DNA from: Idiomarinaceae bacterium HL-53
GTDB taxonomy: Bacteria > Pseudomonadota > Gammaproteobacteria > Enterobacterales > Alteromonadaceae
Direction of reading: 5' to 3'
NCBI GenBank assembly: GCA_001458075.1
Contig: LN899469.1
Location: 496,001 to 560,000 of the forward strand
DNA: 64,000 nt
Each line of letters opens with the position of its first letter. Position 1 is the first letter of the stretch. The notes beneath the pieces were generated by a model. The model saw only the letters and a program-made list of their open reading frames with translations. It did not search any database and had not been told where the DNA came from. Below, one piece after another: positions 8,796 through 14,480 of the stretch. The translations under genes and the position numbers were made by a program.

Positions 8796-8866
8796 CTTAA
8801 CAAGTGCAGGTTGTCGGACGTGTACTACGCTGCGCTCCATACCCGCCGCAACTGCAAGCGTTATGC
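8796..8866 (+). repeat. attC recombination site
   Basis: A site of about 70 bases starting CTTAACAAGTGCAGGTTG and ending CCGCAACTGCAAGCGTTATG. The two ends are imperfect inverted repeats of about 20 bases. The loop contains ACGCTGCGCTCC, matching the loop motif of other sites here. The predicted crossover G/TTA is at 8860/8861. Confidence 0.85.
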
Positions 8867-8880
8867 GACATGGAGCCCCG

Positions 8881-9405
8881 ATGCCATATTCGAGTAAAAA
8901 ATACGAAGAGCGAACGGATGTTGAAAAAATACAATCGAATTGGAAAAAGCTTTCCGGATTGTACTCACGTGGGGAATGGTCTAGCTCTATAGTAAGGGCT
9001 GCTACCGCAGCTGAAATTGCGTCGAATTTAGTGGTTCGTGAAGAGCTAGAAAATATTAAAGGTATTGACGAACCATTTGTAAGCCACTTAATGGTGTGGG
9101 CAAATGGGATACAAGGGAAGTTTCAAAAACTGATATTGCCTGCCGTCGAAGGGAAGGCCTACGCTCAAATCTTTAAGCAACTTTCTAACGATATTGGTGA
9201 AATAAACAGGATTCGAAACGGCATTGTACATTCCGGCAAATTTGCAGACTCTGAGCCCGCGTTTCAGGTCATAGAAAAGGCTCGAACGGTTATACTGGCT
9301 TTTGTCTGTCAATATCATCCAGGATTTAATCTAGACGAAATTAGTAAAATCGAAGAATCGCATAACAAATCAATGCAGCCGATCGCTAACGCGCCGGCTG
9401 ATTGA
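8881..9405 (+). CDS. HEPN-domain protein, cassette-borne
   Basis: A largely helical protein of about 174 residues. The segment INRIRNGIVHSGKF contains R112-x4-H117, the Rx4-6H signature of HEPN ribonuclease domains, which occur in toxins and phage-defence proteins. An ATG at 8863 is in frame but lies inside the preceding attC; the ATG at 8881 has a GGAG five bases upstream and is preferred. The last residues (SHNKSMQPIANAPAD) are encoded by the following attC. The next cassette encodes an AAA ATPase. RNase activity is inferred from the motif only; a structural HEPN of the DUF4145 kind is the alternative. Confidence 0.6.
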   Translation: MPYSSKKYEERTDVEKIQSNWKKLSGLYSRGEWSSSIVRAATAAEIASNLVVREELENIKGIDEPFVSHLMVWANGIQGKFQKLILPAVEGKAYAQIFKQLSNDIGEINRIRNGIVHSGKFADSEPAFQVIEKARTVILAFVCQYHPGFNLDEISKIEESHNKSMQPIANAPAD

Positions 9406-9415
9406 AGCGTTATAC
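9360..9415 (+). repeat. Short attC recombination site overlapping a coding end
   Basis: It begins GCATAACAAATCAATGCAGC and ends GGCTGATTGAAGCGTTATAC, with the two ends imperfectly complementary over about 20 bases. At about 55 bases it is among the shortest sites of the array. It contains the stop codon (9403-9405) of the HEPN gene. The crossover G/TTA is at 9409/9410. Confidence 0.82.
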
Positions 9416-9429
9416 GAGGGGAGGAAAGT

Positions 9430-10155
9430 ATGGAGCCGAGACCATATATAAAGTCAGTTGAATTTAAGAATGAAAGTGAGATAGATTGGTCTTCATACCC
9501 ATATTCTATTCCTGCGGTTAACTGTCTCAATAAGATTCTGTTTCATTCAGATGTTACGTTCTTTGTAGGAGAAAATGGTTCAGGAAAATCTACTATTTTG
9601 GAAGCGATTGCTTTGGCCTTGGGTTTTAGTGAAGAAGGAGGCACTAAGAATGTTCGTCTTGATACCGCCAATACAGCCTCATGTTTGTCAGCCAATTTGA
9701 AGTTAGTAAAAAGTTTTAAGAAGCCAAAAGATGGGTACTTTCTTCGTGCTGAAAGCTTTTATAATGTGGCTTCATACATGGACGAGGTTGGATATTTAGA
9801 CGGTTATGGTGGTAAATCTATACATGCGCGTTCCCACGGCGAAGCGTTTATGAGCTTGCTAACTGATAAATTTAAAGGCAACGGGTTGTACCTTCTTGAT
9901 GAACCAGAAGCGGCGCTATCACCAGCACGGTTGTTGGCAGCTATTTCAGCTATTAATGGCCTTGTAAAGGAAGAGTCTCAGTTCATTATAGCCACCCATT
10001 CTCCAATTCTTTTGGCCTACCCAAATGCGAAAATACTTCAGTTCTCTGAAGTTGGGGTTGAGGAGGTAGAGTATGAAGAGACTGATCACTATATAATTTC
10101 CAAGGACTTCTTGAACAATCACAGAATGCGTATCATGCAACTAATTGAAGACTGA
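9430..10155 (+). CDS. Small AAA/ABC-type ATPase, cassette-borne
   Basis: A 241-residue ATPase. Walker A is GENGSGKST at residues 47-55, a signature-like RSHGEAF is at 134-140, Walker B is LYLLDEPEAAL at 153-163, and THSPIL at 189-194 holds the switch histidine. This layout is that of the compact ABC-class AAA ATPases (AAA_21/AAA_23 type). The ATG has a strong GGGGAGG site. Similar proteins appear alone in cassettes and also as parts of defence systems. The neighbouring HEPN cassette is suggestive, but each gene has its own attC. The substrate is unknown. Confidence 0.75.
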   Translation: MEPRPYIKSVEFKNESEIDWSSYPYSIPAVNCLNKILFHSDVTFFVGENGSGKSTILEAIALALGFSEEGGTKNVRLDTANTASCLSANLKLVKSFKKPKDGYFLRAESFYNVASYMDEVGYLDGYGGKSIHARSHGEAFMSLLTDKFKGNGLYLLDEPEAALSPARLLAAISAINGLVKEESQFIIATHSPILLAYPNAKILQFSEVGVEEVEYEETDHYIISKDFLNNHRMRIMQLIED

Positions 10156-10160
10156 TATGC

Positions 10161-10275
10161 GTATAACAAACGCATGCACAGGACGCTAGCTACGTTCCGC
10201 CAAGCGTGAATTCGCTGCGCTCATTTTATCACGCTTGGCTCCACTACGCTGGCGCCTGTGATGCGGGTGTTATGT
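10161..10275 (+). repeat. attC recombination site
   Basis: A long site of about 115 bases from GTATAACAAACGCATGCACAGG to CCTGTGATGCGGGTGTTATG. The outer arms pair, and an inner pair CCAAGCGTGA / TCACGCTTGG is a perfect 10-base inverted repeat around the shared loop TTCGCTGCGCTC. The crossover G/TTA is at 10269/10270. Confidence 0.88.
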
Positions 10276-10310
10276 TTAATTTTTATCATGAGTTACAGGA
10301 GTAGTAAGGT

Positions 10311-10502
10311 ATGTGGGAGTTAGTTTCGTTTGTGTTAGCTATGGCTGTTTTTATGTTCATTCTTGAGTATATGTTTGAACCGAAGAAACTCATCGAAGAT
10401 ATCCGAGGTTTAAAGGAGTCTAGCTCAAAGATTGCTGAGTTAGAGAGGCGAGTTGTTGAGCTTGAAAGATTAGTTTTAACAGAAAAACAGAGTAAAGTTT
10501 AA
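10311..10502 (+). CDS. Small membrane-anchored coiled-coil protein
   Basis: A 63-residue protein with one hydrophobic N-terminal segment (WELVSFVLAMAVFMFILEYM) followed by a charged helix with heptad-like leucines (IAELERRVVELERLVL). The architecture suggests a single-span protein with a short cytoplasmic coiled coil. A ribosome site, AGGAG, lies about 12 bases before the ATG and a second purine run is closer. The family is unknown. The stop codon TAA is the start of the hairpin that separates it from the next gene. Confidence 0.6.
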   Translation: MWELVSFVLAMAVFMFILEYMFEPKKLIEDIRGLKESSSKIAELERRVVELERLVLTEKQSKV

Positions 10503-10570
10503 ACATAGAAAGTGATATACGGATCCGTGTTTTGCAGTTGGGTCCGTATATCACACTGTAATGTTTAGGT
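10497..10570 (+). repeat. Degenerate attC-like hairpin
   Basis: A perfect 12-base inverted repeat, GTGATATACGGA at 10512-10523 and TCCGTATATCAC at 10543-10554, is flanked by a matching outer pair TAAACAT (10500-10506) and ATGTTTA (10561-10567), with a small internal loop between. The architecture equals that of an attC, with GTTTAAAC and GTTTAGG in place of the usual TAAC and GTTA cores. It fills the whole gap between two cassette genes. It is either an attC with mutated cores or an unrelated stem-loop; it has no poly-T run. Confidence 0.5.
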
Positions 10571-10575
10571 AGGAA

Positions 10576-10917
10576 ATGGAAGACTTAGTTATAGACAAAG
10601 AATCTTGGCATGTGAATGCTGAATCACCTGAACACAAAGAACGCGCTAGAACTCATTTTCGGGCGAGGTATTTAGTTCTACTCACCTTTCTCAAGGAGTC
10701 TTCGCTGTTGCAAAGCAGCGAATGTATTGAACTGCTAGATTCAGATAAAGATTTTGTGTTTAAACGGTCAGATTTGACAGAGCTCGGTTTTGAGTTAGTT
10801 AAGGAATGTCATTCGAGTTGGAACGTAGCATATGGGCAGGAAAATTCGGTAAGGCAGTTAACCCAATGGAAGAGAAATCTGGCTAGGCTGCGGGTAAAAC
10901 ATAACAATTCGCTGTAG
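10576..10917 (+). CDS. Hypothetical cassette protein
   Basis: A 113-residue soluble protein with no signal peptide or membrane span, rich in charged residues and serine (WHVNAESPEHKERARTHF, RARYLVLLTFLKESS, SDLTELGFELVKECH). AGGTAGGAA lies directly before the ATG. I do not recognise a family; the pattern is compatible with a small helical protein. Its last residues (RVKHNNSL) and stop codon lie inside the following attC. Confidence 0.6.
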   Translation: MEDLVIDKESWHVNAESPEHKERARTHFRARYLVLLTFLKESSLLQSSECIELLDSDKDFVFKRSDLTELGFELVKECHSSWNVAYGQENSVRQLTQWKRNLARLRVKHNNSL

Positions 10918-10998
10918 CAATACAGCCCTAAATTCACCGCTTCGCGGCGGGCCTAGGATTCGCTCCTTCGTCGCTCACCGCTAAGCTTGGCGTTATGA
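10899..10998 (+). repeat. attC recombination site
   Basis: It begins ACATAACAATTCGCTG and ends CGCTAAGCTTGGCGTTATG. The cores are good, while the arms are less perfect than in neighbouring sites. The central part contains GCTTCGCGGCGG and GCTCCTTCGTCGCTC, variants of the shared loop motif. It contains the stop codon (10915-10917) of the preceding gene. The crossover G/TTA is at 10992/10993. Confidence 0.75.
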
Positions 10999-11001
10999 GT
11001 C

Positions 11002-11427
11002 ATGGGTAGCATGGAAATACATCCCAACATAGGCATCGGTAGCATTGAATTCGGCATGAATCCCGCTGCCGTGAAGGAGCTTATGGGCTCAGACCTCATC
11101 TATGAAGAATGGATGGGCGGCAACTTAAATGATGCACTGTTCTATTCAGACTTAATAATCGGGTTCAACGACTGCGACAGTGATGCGCCGCTACCAGATT
11201 CTCGTGTGGTTGAATTTCGTGCAAACGATAGCGGCAGAATTAAATTCAATGGGTTTGCTCTCGCAGAGCTTTCCAGAGAAACGTTAGCTTCTATGGTTGT
11301 GCAAGGTTGTAAGGCAAAACTCGATAAAAACCAAGATGTCATATTTCAAGAGTTAGGTATCAGCTTTGGTTTCAATGAAAAAGGCTCTGTGTGCATATTT
11401 GAAATGTGGCAGCATAAGAGCTCATAA
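11002..11427 (+). CDS. Hypothetical cassette protein
   Basis: A protein of up to 141 residues starting MGSMEIHPNIGIGSIEFGM. A second in-frame ATG at 11011 is equally plausible because neither has a strong ribosome site. Alternating beta-type segments (ALFYSDLIIGFNDCDS, VVEFRANDSGRIKF, ISFGFNEKGSVCIFEMW) suggest a small beta-rich fold such as those of immunity-type proteins, but no family is recognised. The start lies four bases after the previous attC, and the stop is the first base pair region of the next one. Confidence 0.6.
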   Translation: MGSMEIHPNIGIGSIEFGMNPAAVKELMGSDLIYEEWMGGNLNDALFYSDLIIGFNDCDSDAPLPDSRVVEFRANDSGRIKFNGFALAELSRETLASMVVQGCKAKLDKNQDVIFQELGISFGFNEKGSVCIFEMWQHKSS

Positions 11428-11537
11428 CAAGCGCTTCCAGCCTGACGCCAAAACCTCCGCGTTTTTGTGTTACTCGCTGCGCTCAAACATTAACACAAAA
11501 ACACTCCAGTTTCGGTGCAGCTGAAGCGGGCGTTATA
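11421..11537 (+). repeat. attC recombination site
   Basis: A site of about 115 bases from CTCATAACAAGCGCTTCCAGC to GCTGAAGCGGGCGTTATA. The outer arms pair, and an inner GTTTTTGTGTTA / TAACACAAAAAC is a near-perfect inverted repeat around the shared loop CTCGCTGCGCTC. The crossover G/TTA is at 11532/11533. Confidence 0.88.
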
Positions 11538-11554
11538 TTTGCTGGATAGCTTGA

Positions 11555-11953
11555 ATGAAGATTTTTAAGTCAAAACAAGATGTGTGGTTAATTGCTGTTC
11601 TCTATCTTAGCGGTTTCATTTGTTTCTTCGGGAGTACATACGTTTTATTTGAAGGCATCTCTATCACAAATATTATCATTGCAACTTTTACTTCTCTTGT
11701 TGGTGGTTTCCAAATTTGGCTTATGGTGTCTCTGAGATATTTGATTGATGAGAAAATGCTGAAGATTATTTGCGGACCGTTTAGATGGAGTATTGAGCTG
11801 ACTTCAATTAAATCGGTGGAGCCTTCTTCAGACATGGCTTCTGGACCTGCTCTATCTCTAGATAGACTATCAATCGTATATGGTGTTGGTAAAGTTGTGC
11901 TAGTTTCGCCGTTAGATAAAGAAGGCTTTATTAGCGCTTTAGGATTAAATTAA
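11555..11953 (+). CDS. Membrane-anchored bacterial PH-domain (DUF1200-type) protein
   Basis: A 132-residue protein with two hydrophobic segments (about residues 12-30 and 38-60) followed by a small cytoplasmic beta domain. The stretch IICGPFRWSIELTSIKSVEP, then PALSLDRLSIVYG and VSPLDKEGFISAL, matches the bPH_4/DUF1200 family (YyaB-like) as I remember it. The function of that family is not established. It is a single gene in its cassette; the ATG lies about 20 bases after the previous crossover point. Confidence 0.65.
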   Translation: MKIFKSKQDVWLIAVLYLSGFICFFGSTYVLFEGISITNIIIATFTSLVGGFQIWLMVSLRYLIDEKMLKIICGPFRWSIELTSIKSVEPSSDMASGPALSLDRLSIVYGVGKVVLVSPLDKEGFISALGLN

Positions 11954-11954
11954 A

Positions 11955-12034
11955 TTTAACAAACGCCATAAAAAACGCGCCCGTTGGGGGCTCGACTCGC
12001 AACACGTTGCTCACGTTTGTGGTGGTCGTTACAC
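11955..12034 (+). repeat. attC recombination site
   Basis: It starts TTTAACAAACGCCATAAAAA two bases after the stop of the PH-domain gene and ends GTTTGTGGTGGTCGTTACAC. Arms are imperfect but recognisable and the loop contains CTCGACTCGC. The crossover G/TTA at 12028/12029 coincides with the stop codon of the parE gene that enters from the right on the other strand. Confidence 0.7.
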
Positions 12035-12328
12035 GCCAAAAACTGGGTTCACATCCATACTTTTGTGGAGGATACGGATAATCTCAATCTTTTGACTGCC
12101 GATCTGACGATAAAATATTACGTGGCTTCCTTGTGGAAACTTTCTGTAGTCATCGCGAATTTCGTCACAGGCTTTACCAATGTCGGGATTTTCGGCTAGC
12201 AGCCAAAATGAGTCATCAAACTGTTTTAGATAAATATTTCGCTGTTCGCGACCCCAACGTCGAGAGGTAAACAAGGCTATATCTCTTAAATCAGATTTCG
12301 CCTTGTTAGTTAATTGAAATGGTCTCAT
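12029..12328 (-). CDS. parE: ParE-family toxin
   Basis: A 99-residue RelE/ParE-superfamily protein starting MRPFQLTNKAKSDLRDIALF, with the family segments WGREQRNIYLKQFDDSFWLL and the terminal beta strands HVIFYRQI and IEIIRILHKSMD. ParE toxins inhibit DNA gyrase in studied cases. The start overlaps the antitoxin stop (ATGA), giving the usual antitoxin-first operon. The pair is transcribed against the direction of its cassette, as is often seen for toxin-antitoxin cassettes with their own promoter. The stop codon lies on the attC crossover. Confidence 0.85.
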   Translation of the reverse strand: MRPFQLTNKAKSDLRDIALFTSRRWGREQRNIYLKQFDDSFWLLAENPDIGKACDEIRDDYRKFPQGSHVIFYRQIGSQKIEIIRILHKSMDVNPVFGV

Positions 12329-12567
12329 TTTCTCTCTTCGCTATCTAACTCATCGATAAACGAATCAAGGTCATAATCCGCAGCTCCACTTTCTTCGCCC
12401 TCAACAAGCAACTGGCGTAAAGTGTTCATTTTAGTTTCTTGGATTTCAAGTAAACGTAAAGCAGAACGAATGACTTCACTTGCAGAGCCATAGCGACCGC
12501 TTTGGATTTGATTGGAAATAAAACCGTCAAAATGGTCACTCAAAGTAATACTAGTGTTCTTAGCCAT
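12325..12567 (-). CDS. parD: ParD-family antitoxin
   Basis: An 80-residue antitoxin. The N-terminal ribbon-helix-helix region (MAKNTSITLSDHFDGFISNQ, then GRYGSASEVIRSALRLLE) binds DNA, and the acidic C-terminus (YDLDSFIDELDSEE) should wrap the toxin. It is first in the operon with parE. A GAGGAAT sequence before the ATG serves as ribosome site, and an inverted repeat just upstream (12578-12610) is a likely autoregulatory operator. Confidence 0.85.
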   Translation of the reverse strand: MAKNTSITLSDHFDGFISNQIQSGRYGSASEVIRSALRLLEIQETKMNTLRQLLVEGEESGAADYDLDSFIDELDSEERK

Positions 12568-12577
12568 AACTTATTCC

Positions 12578-12610
12578 TCAATACCAATAGATACCTAATT
12601 ATGGTATTGA
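12578..12610 (-). promoter_or_regulatory. Inverted repeat upstream of parDE, likely operator
   Basis: TCAATACCA at 12578-12586 and TGGTATTGA at 12602-12610 form a perfect 9-base inverted repeat with a 15-base AT-rich spacer. It lies about 10-45 bases upstream of the parD start, where ParD-type antitoxins bind to repress their own operon. The operator role is inferred from position and symmetry. Confidence 0.6.
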
Positions 12611-12628
12611 ATGGGCTTGGATGCAAGG

Positions 12629-12677
12629 CGCGTAACAAAGCGTTGCACCATACAAGTCGGTGAACACGGCGTTAGCT
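12629..12677 (+). repeat. Short attC recombination site
   Basis: A site of about 50 bases from CGTAACAAAGCGTTGCACC to GGTGAACACGGCGTTAGC, with imperfectly complementary ends and a very short loop. It closes the parDE cassette on the promoter side of that operon. The crossover G/TTA is at 12671/12672. Confidence 0.8.
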
Positions 12678-12719
12678 GTCAAATTTGCAGCAAGTACGCT
12701 GTAGCCGGAGTCCTGCCGA

Positions 12720-12739
12720 AGTGATACTATAGTGACACT
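12720..12739 (+). promoter_or_regulatory. Palindrome before the phd-parE operon, likely operator with -10 element
   Basis: AGTGATACTATAGTGACACT is a 20-base imperfect palindrome (16 of 20 positions symmetric) and contains TACTATAGT, which can serve as a -10 element. It ends 16 bases before the antitoxin ATG, with the GGAGGGG ribosome site in between. Binding by the Phd-type antitoxin is inferred from position. Confidence 0.6.
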
Positions 12740-12755
12740 TTAGGAGGGGTAGCCC

Positions 12756-13013
12756 ATGAAAGTTGAACTAGTCACCAACCTCAAGCGTCAAGCAACGAAG
12801 ATCCTGGCTGATTTGCGTGAAAGCAAAGAGGCCGTATTGATAACCGAACATGGCCAGCCGTCCGCCTATCTGGTTGATGTTCAGGACTATGAGTTTATGC
12901 AGCGCAGACTGGCGCTGCTGGAAGGATTGTCCAAGGGAGAGCGGGCAATTCTGGAGGGCAAAACAACCTCCCATAGCAAAGCCAAGGAGCGTATGCAGAA
13001 GTGGCTGAAGTAA
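12756..13013 (+). CDS. Phd/YefM-family antitoxin
   Basis: An 85-residue antitoxin with the Phd/YefM DNA-binding fold: MKVELVTNLKRQATKILADL, then the conserved EAVLITEHGQPSAYLVDVQDY and the helix FMQRRLALLEGLSKGERAI. A basic tail (HSKAKERMQKWLK) faces the toxin gene. A strong GGAGGGG site precedes the ATG and a palindrome lies upstream. It overlaps the toxin gene by 13 bases. Confidence 0.85.
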   Translation: MKVELVTNLKRQATKILADLRESKEAVLITEHGQPSAYLVDVQDYEFMQRRLALLEGLSKGERAILEGKTTSHSKAKERMQKWLK

Positions 13014-13348
13014 TATGGACAGACCCGGCGTTAGACCAGTTAGAGGAGATTGCGGAATACATTGCGCTGGATAAGCCAAGCGCGGCTTTCAACCTTGTGA
13101 AGACGATCTTCTCTGCAGTTGAACGGCTAGAGCAATTTCCGGAGTCTGGCCATGCTCCACCAGAGCTGCCTGATTCGATCTACCGAGAGCTGTATGTTAG
13201 ACCCTGCCGGATCTTTTATCGCAACGAAGATAACGTTACCCTCATCCTACACGTCATGAGAGAAGAAAGGCAGCTACGCAGATTTCTATTGGAACCTGAT
13301 TGGACAGCTAACCATCAATCGCACGCGGCCAGCAAAGCGGGCGCGTGA
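13001..13348 (+). CDS. RelE/ParE-family toxin
   Basis: A 115-residue toxin read from a GTG at 13001 that overlaps the antitoxin end. It contains EVIWTDPALDQLEEIAEYIA, the FPESGHAPPELPDS loop typical of ParE/RelE proteins, YRELYVRPCRIFYR and HVMREERQLRRFLLE. Position and antitoxin type point to ParE-like activity. The last 13 or so residues (ANHQSHAASKAGA) are encoded by the attC and probably extend beyond the ancestral end of the protein. Confidence 0.83.
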   Translation: MAEVIWTDPALDQLEEIAEYIALDKPSAAFNLVKTIFSAVERLEQFPESGHAPPELPDSIYRELYVRPCRIFYRNEDNVTLILHVMREERQLRRFLLEPDWTANHQSHAASKAGA

Positions 13349-13364
13349 ATAGAGGCGTTAAGTT
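13305..13364 (+). repeat. attC recombination site overlapping the toxin end
   Basis: About 60 bases from CAGCTAACCATCAATCGCACGCG to CGCGTGAATAGAGGCGTTAAGT, with good complementarity of the ends. The left core is GCTAAC. It includes the toxin stop codon at 13346-13348. The crossover G/TTA is at 13357/13358. Confidence 0.8.
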
Positions 13365-13384
13365 TCAAAGTCTGCCCTTGAATG

Positions 13385-13403
13385 TGTAACCATAAAGGTT
13401 ACA
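13385..13403 (+). promoter_or_regulatory. Inverted repeat before higBA, likely HigA operator
   Basis: TGTAACC at 13385-13391 and GGTTACA at 13397-13403 form a perfect 7-base inverted repeat with a 5-base spacer, ending eight bases before the higB ATG. HigA-type antitoxins bind such palindromes in their own promoters. Binding here is inferred. Confidence 0.65.
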
Positions 13404-13411
13404 ATGCCTGA

Positions 13412-13690
13412 ATGATTATTAGCTTCGTACACAAAGGACTCGAACGGTTCTACCGTTCCGGCAAAACTTCAGGAATTCAGGCGAAGCACGCGAAACGCTT
13501 GAGGCTGATTCTCACTAACCTTGACCAGTCAGAAAGTCCAGATGATATGGATTTGCCCGGTCTTCGCTTGCACGAATTAAAGGGGAACCGAAAAGGAATT
13601 TGGTCTGTATCTGTAAGTAGCAATTGGAGGGTTACTTTTCGCTTTACTGGTAAGGATGCTGAAATTTTTAACTATGAGGATTATCACTAA
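13412..13690 (+). CDS. higB: HigB-type toxin
   Basis: A 92-residue RelE-superfamily toxin of the HigB/YgiU-like type, with [19 protein letters not shown], the [11 protein letters not shown] loop, and [16 protein letters not shown] near the C-terminus that ends NYEDYH. In studied systems HigB is a ribosome-dependent mRNA endonuclease. The toxin precedes the antitoxin, the characteristic reverse order of hig modules. Its stop overlaps the higA start by one base. Confidence 0.87.
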   Translation: MIISFVHKGLERFYRSGKTSGIQAKHAKRLRLILTNLDQSESPDDMDLPGLRLHELKGNRKGIWSVSVSSNWRVTFRFTGKDAEIFNYEDYH

Positions 13691-13989
13691 TGAGTATGCA
13701 TAATCCGGCTCACCCGGGTGAAATTCTCAAAGAGTTAGTAATTGAACCAACTGGTGTAACAATTACTGATGTCTCTGAGCACCTAAATATAAGCCGTAAA
13801 ACATTATCCAAGGTTTTAAATGGCCGAGGTTCTATCACTCCTGAAATGGCTCTACGGCTGGAGCTGGCTTTTAAAAAGCCATCGGCCGATCACTGGCTCA
13901 GGCTGCAAAATGCTTACGATCTTTGGACGGCTCGTCAAAATCAGTCTATGTTGCATGTTCGCCCATACGAGTTCGCATCACAAGCTTAA
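13690..13989 (+). CDS. higA: HigA-type antitoxin
   Basis: A 99-residue Xre-type helix-turn-helix antitoxin. It carries the diagnostic N-terminal [16 protein letters not shown], followed by the [24 protein letters not shown] and the [13 protein letters not shown] helix, then [13 protein letters not shown]. It overlaps higB by one base and is the second gene of the operon. It should repress through the palindrome at 13385-13403. The attC begins within its last codons. Confidence 0.9.
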   Translation: MSMHNPAHPGEILKELVIEPTGVTITDVSEHLNISRKTLSKVLNGRGSITPEMALRLELAFKKPSADHWLRLQNAYDLWTARQNQSMLHVRPYEFASQA

Positions 13990-14072
13990 CAAGGCCAAGC
14001 ACAATCGCCCAATGCAAAAAACGCATTGGGCTAGACTTCGCTACCGCTTGGCCTGTCTTGGCGGCGTTAAAA
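13983..14072 (+). repeat. attC recombination site, last convincing one of the array
   Basis: About 90 bases from AGCTTAACAAGGCCAAGC to GGCCTGTCTTGGCGGCGTTAAA. Outer arms pair well, and an inner GCCCAATGC / GCATTGGGC is a perfect 9-base inverted repeat. The loop has the related motif CTTCGCTACCGC. The crossover G/TTA is at 14066/14067. Confidence 0.87.
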
Positions 14073-14109
14073 ATTCATCCACCGCCGATCCAAAGGACAC
14101 ACTTTAACT

Positions 14110-14352
14110 ATGAATGGTGAACAGCCGAATAATCCCTTACATGGAGTCACTCTGAGTAATGTCGTCGAGAAGCTCGTTGAGCACTATGGTTGGGAAGAGC
14201 TTGGTTTCAGAATCAATATCAATTGCTTCAAGAATGATCCATCGGTGAAATCGAGTCTGAAATTCCTTCGAAGAACACCATGGGCTAGAGCAGATGTGGA
14301 GAAATTATACGTGTCTACGTTTACACATCGAGGAACGTCAGAAAACGCATAA
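14110..14352 (+). CDS. VF530-family (DUF2132) DNA-binding protein
   Basis: An 80-residue protein whose core, [20 protein letters not shown] with [20 protein letters not shown] and [19 protein letters not shown], is the VF530/DUF2132 signature. A structure of the Vibrio fischeri member is known and resembles a DNA-binding fold, but the biological role is unclear. It follows the last attC and has no attC after it, so it is either the last, attC-less cassette or the first resident gene to the right of the array. Confidence 0.85.
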   Translation: MNGEQPNNPLHGVTLSNVVEKLVEHYGWEELGFRININCFKNDPSVKSSLKFLRRTPWARADVEKLYVSTFTHRGTSENA

Positions 14353-14378
14353 CCTAGAGTTTAACTGGACAGAAGGCA

Positions 14379-14407
14379 GGTATGCTTGCTCGTTGAGCAG
14401 GTGTACC
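14379..14407 (+). other. Stem-loop between VF530 gene and permease
   Basis: GGTATGCTTGCTC at 14379-14391 and GAGCAGGTGTACC at 14395-14407 can pair over 13 positions with a three-base loop and a few mismatches or G-U pairs. No T-run follows, so it is not a clear terminator. It may be a leader structure of the permease transcript or part of a decayed attC. Confidence 0.4.
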
Positions 14408-14480
14408 CAAACCACAGGACTTTCATTCAAAATTCAGCTAAGTTACTAAACCTTATGCAACAACACTCTGGAGTGGCTGG

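Larger units (their letters stand above)
6975..14352. mobile_element. Integron cassette array lacking an integrase (CALIN-type)
   Basis: The region consists of short genes separated by imperfect inverted repeats of about 50-120 bases that begin with a TAAC core and end with a GTTA core. These are the hallmarks of integron attC sites. I count ten convincing sites and one degenerate site. Several share the loop motif TCGCTGCGCTC, which suggests a common origin. Cassette content is typical: toxin-antitoxin pairs, small membrane proteins and unknowns. No tyrosine recombinase of the IntI type is encoded anywhere in the window, hence the CALIN label. The left part is oriented leftward and the right part rightward. 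The array lies between greB and an amino-acid permease. Confidence 0.88.

Noticed and set aside
11984-12199. Plus-strand reading of 71 residues opposite parE
   Set aside because: It begins inside an attC and is antisense to a clear ParE toxin gene, so it is a shadow.
13820-14120. Plus-strand frames overlapping higA and the following attC
   Set aside because: They are out of register with higA and run through the attC hairpin; translation has no protein-like pattern.
6975-14352. A CRISPR or phage-type explanation for the repeated hairpins
   Set aside because: The repeats are not identical direct repeats with uniform spacers, and no cas, phage structural or integrase genes are present; the attC reading fits core sequences, spacing and gene content.
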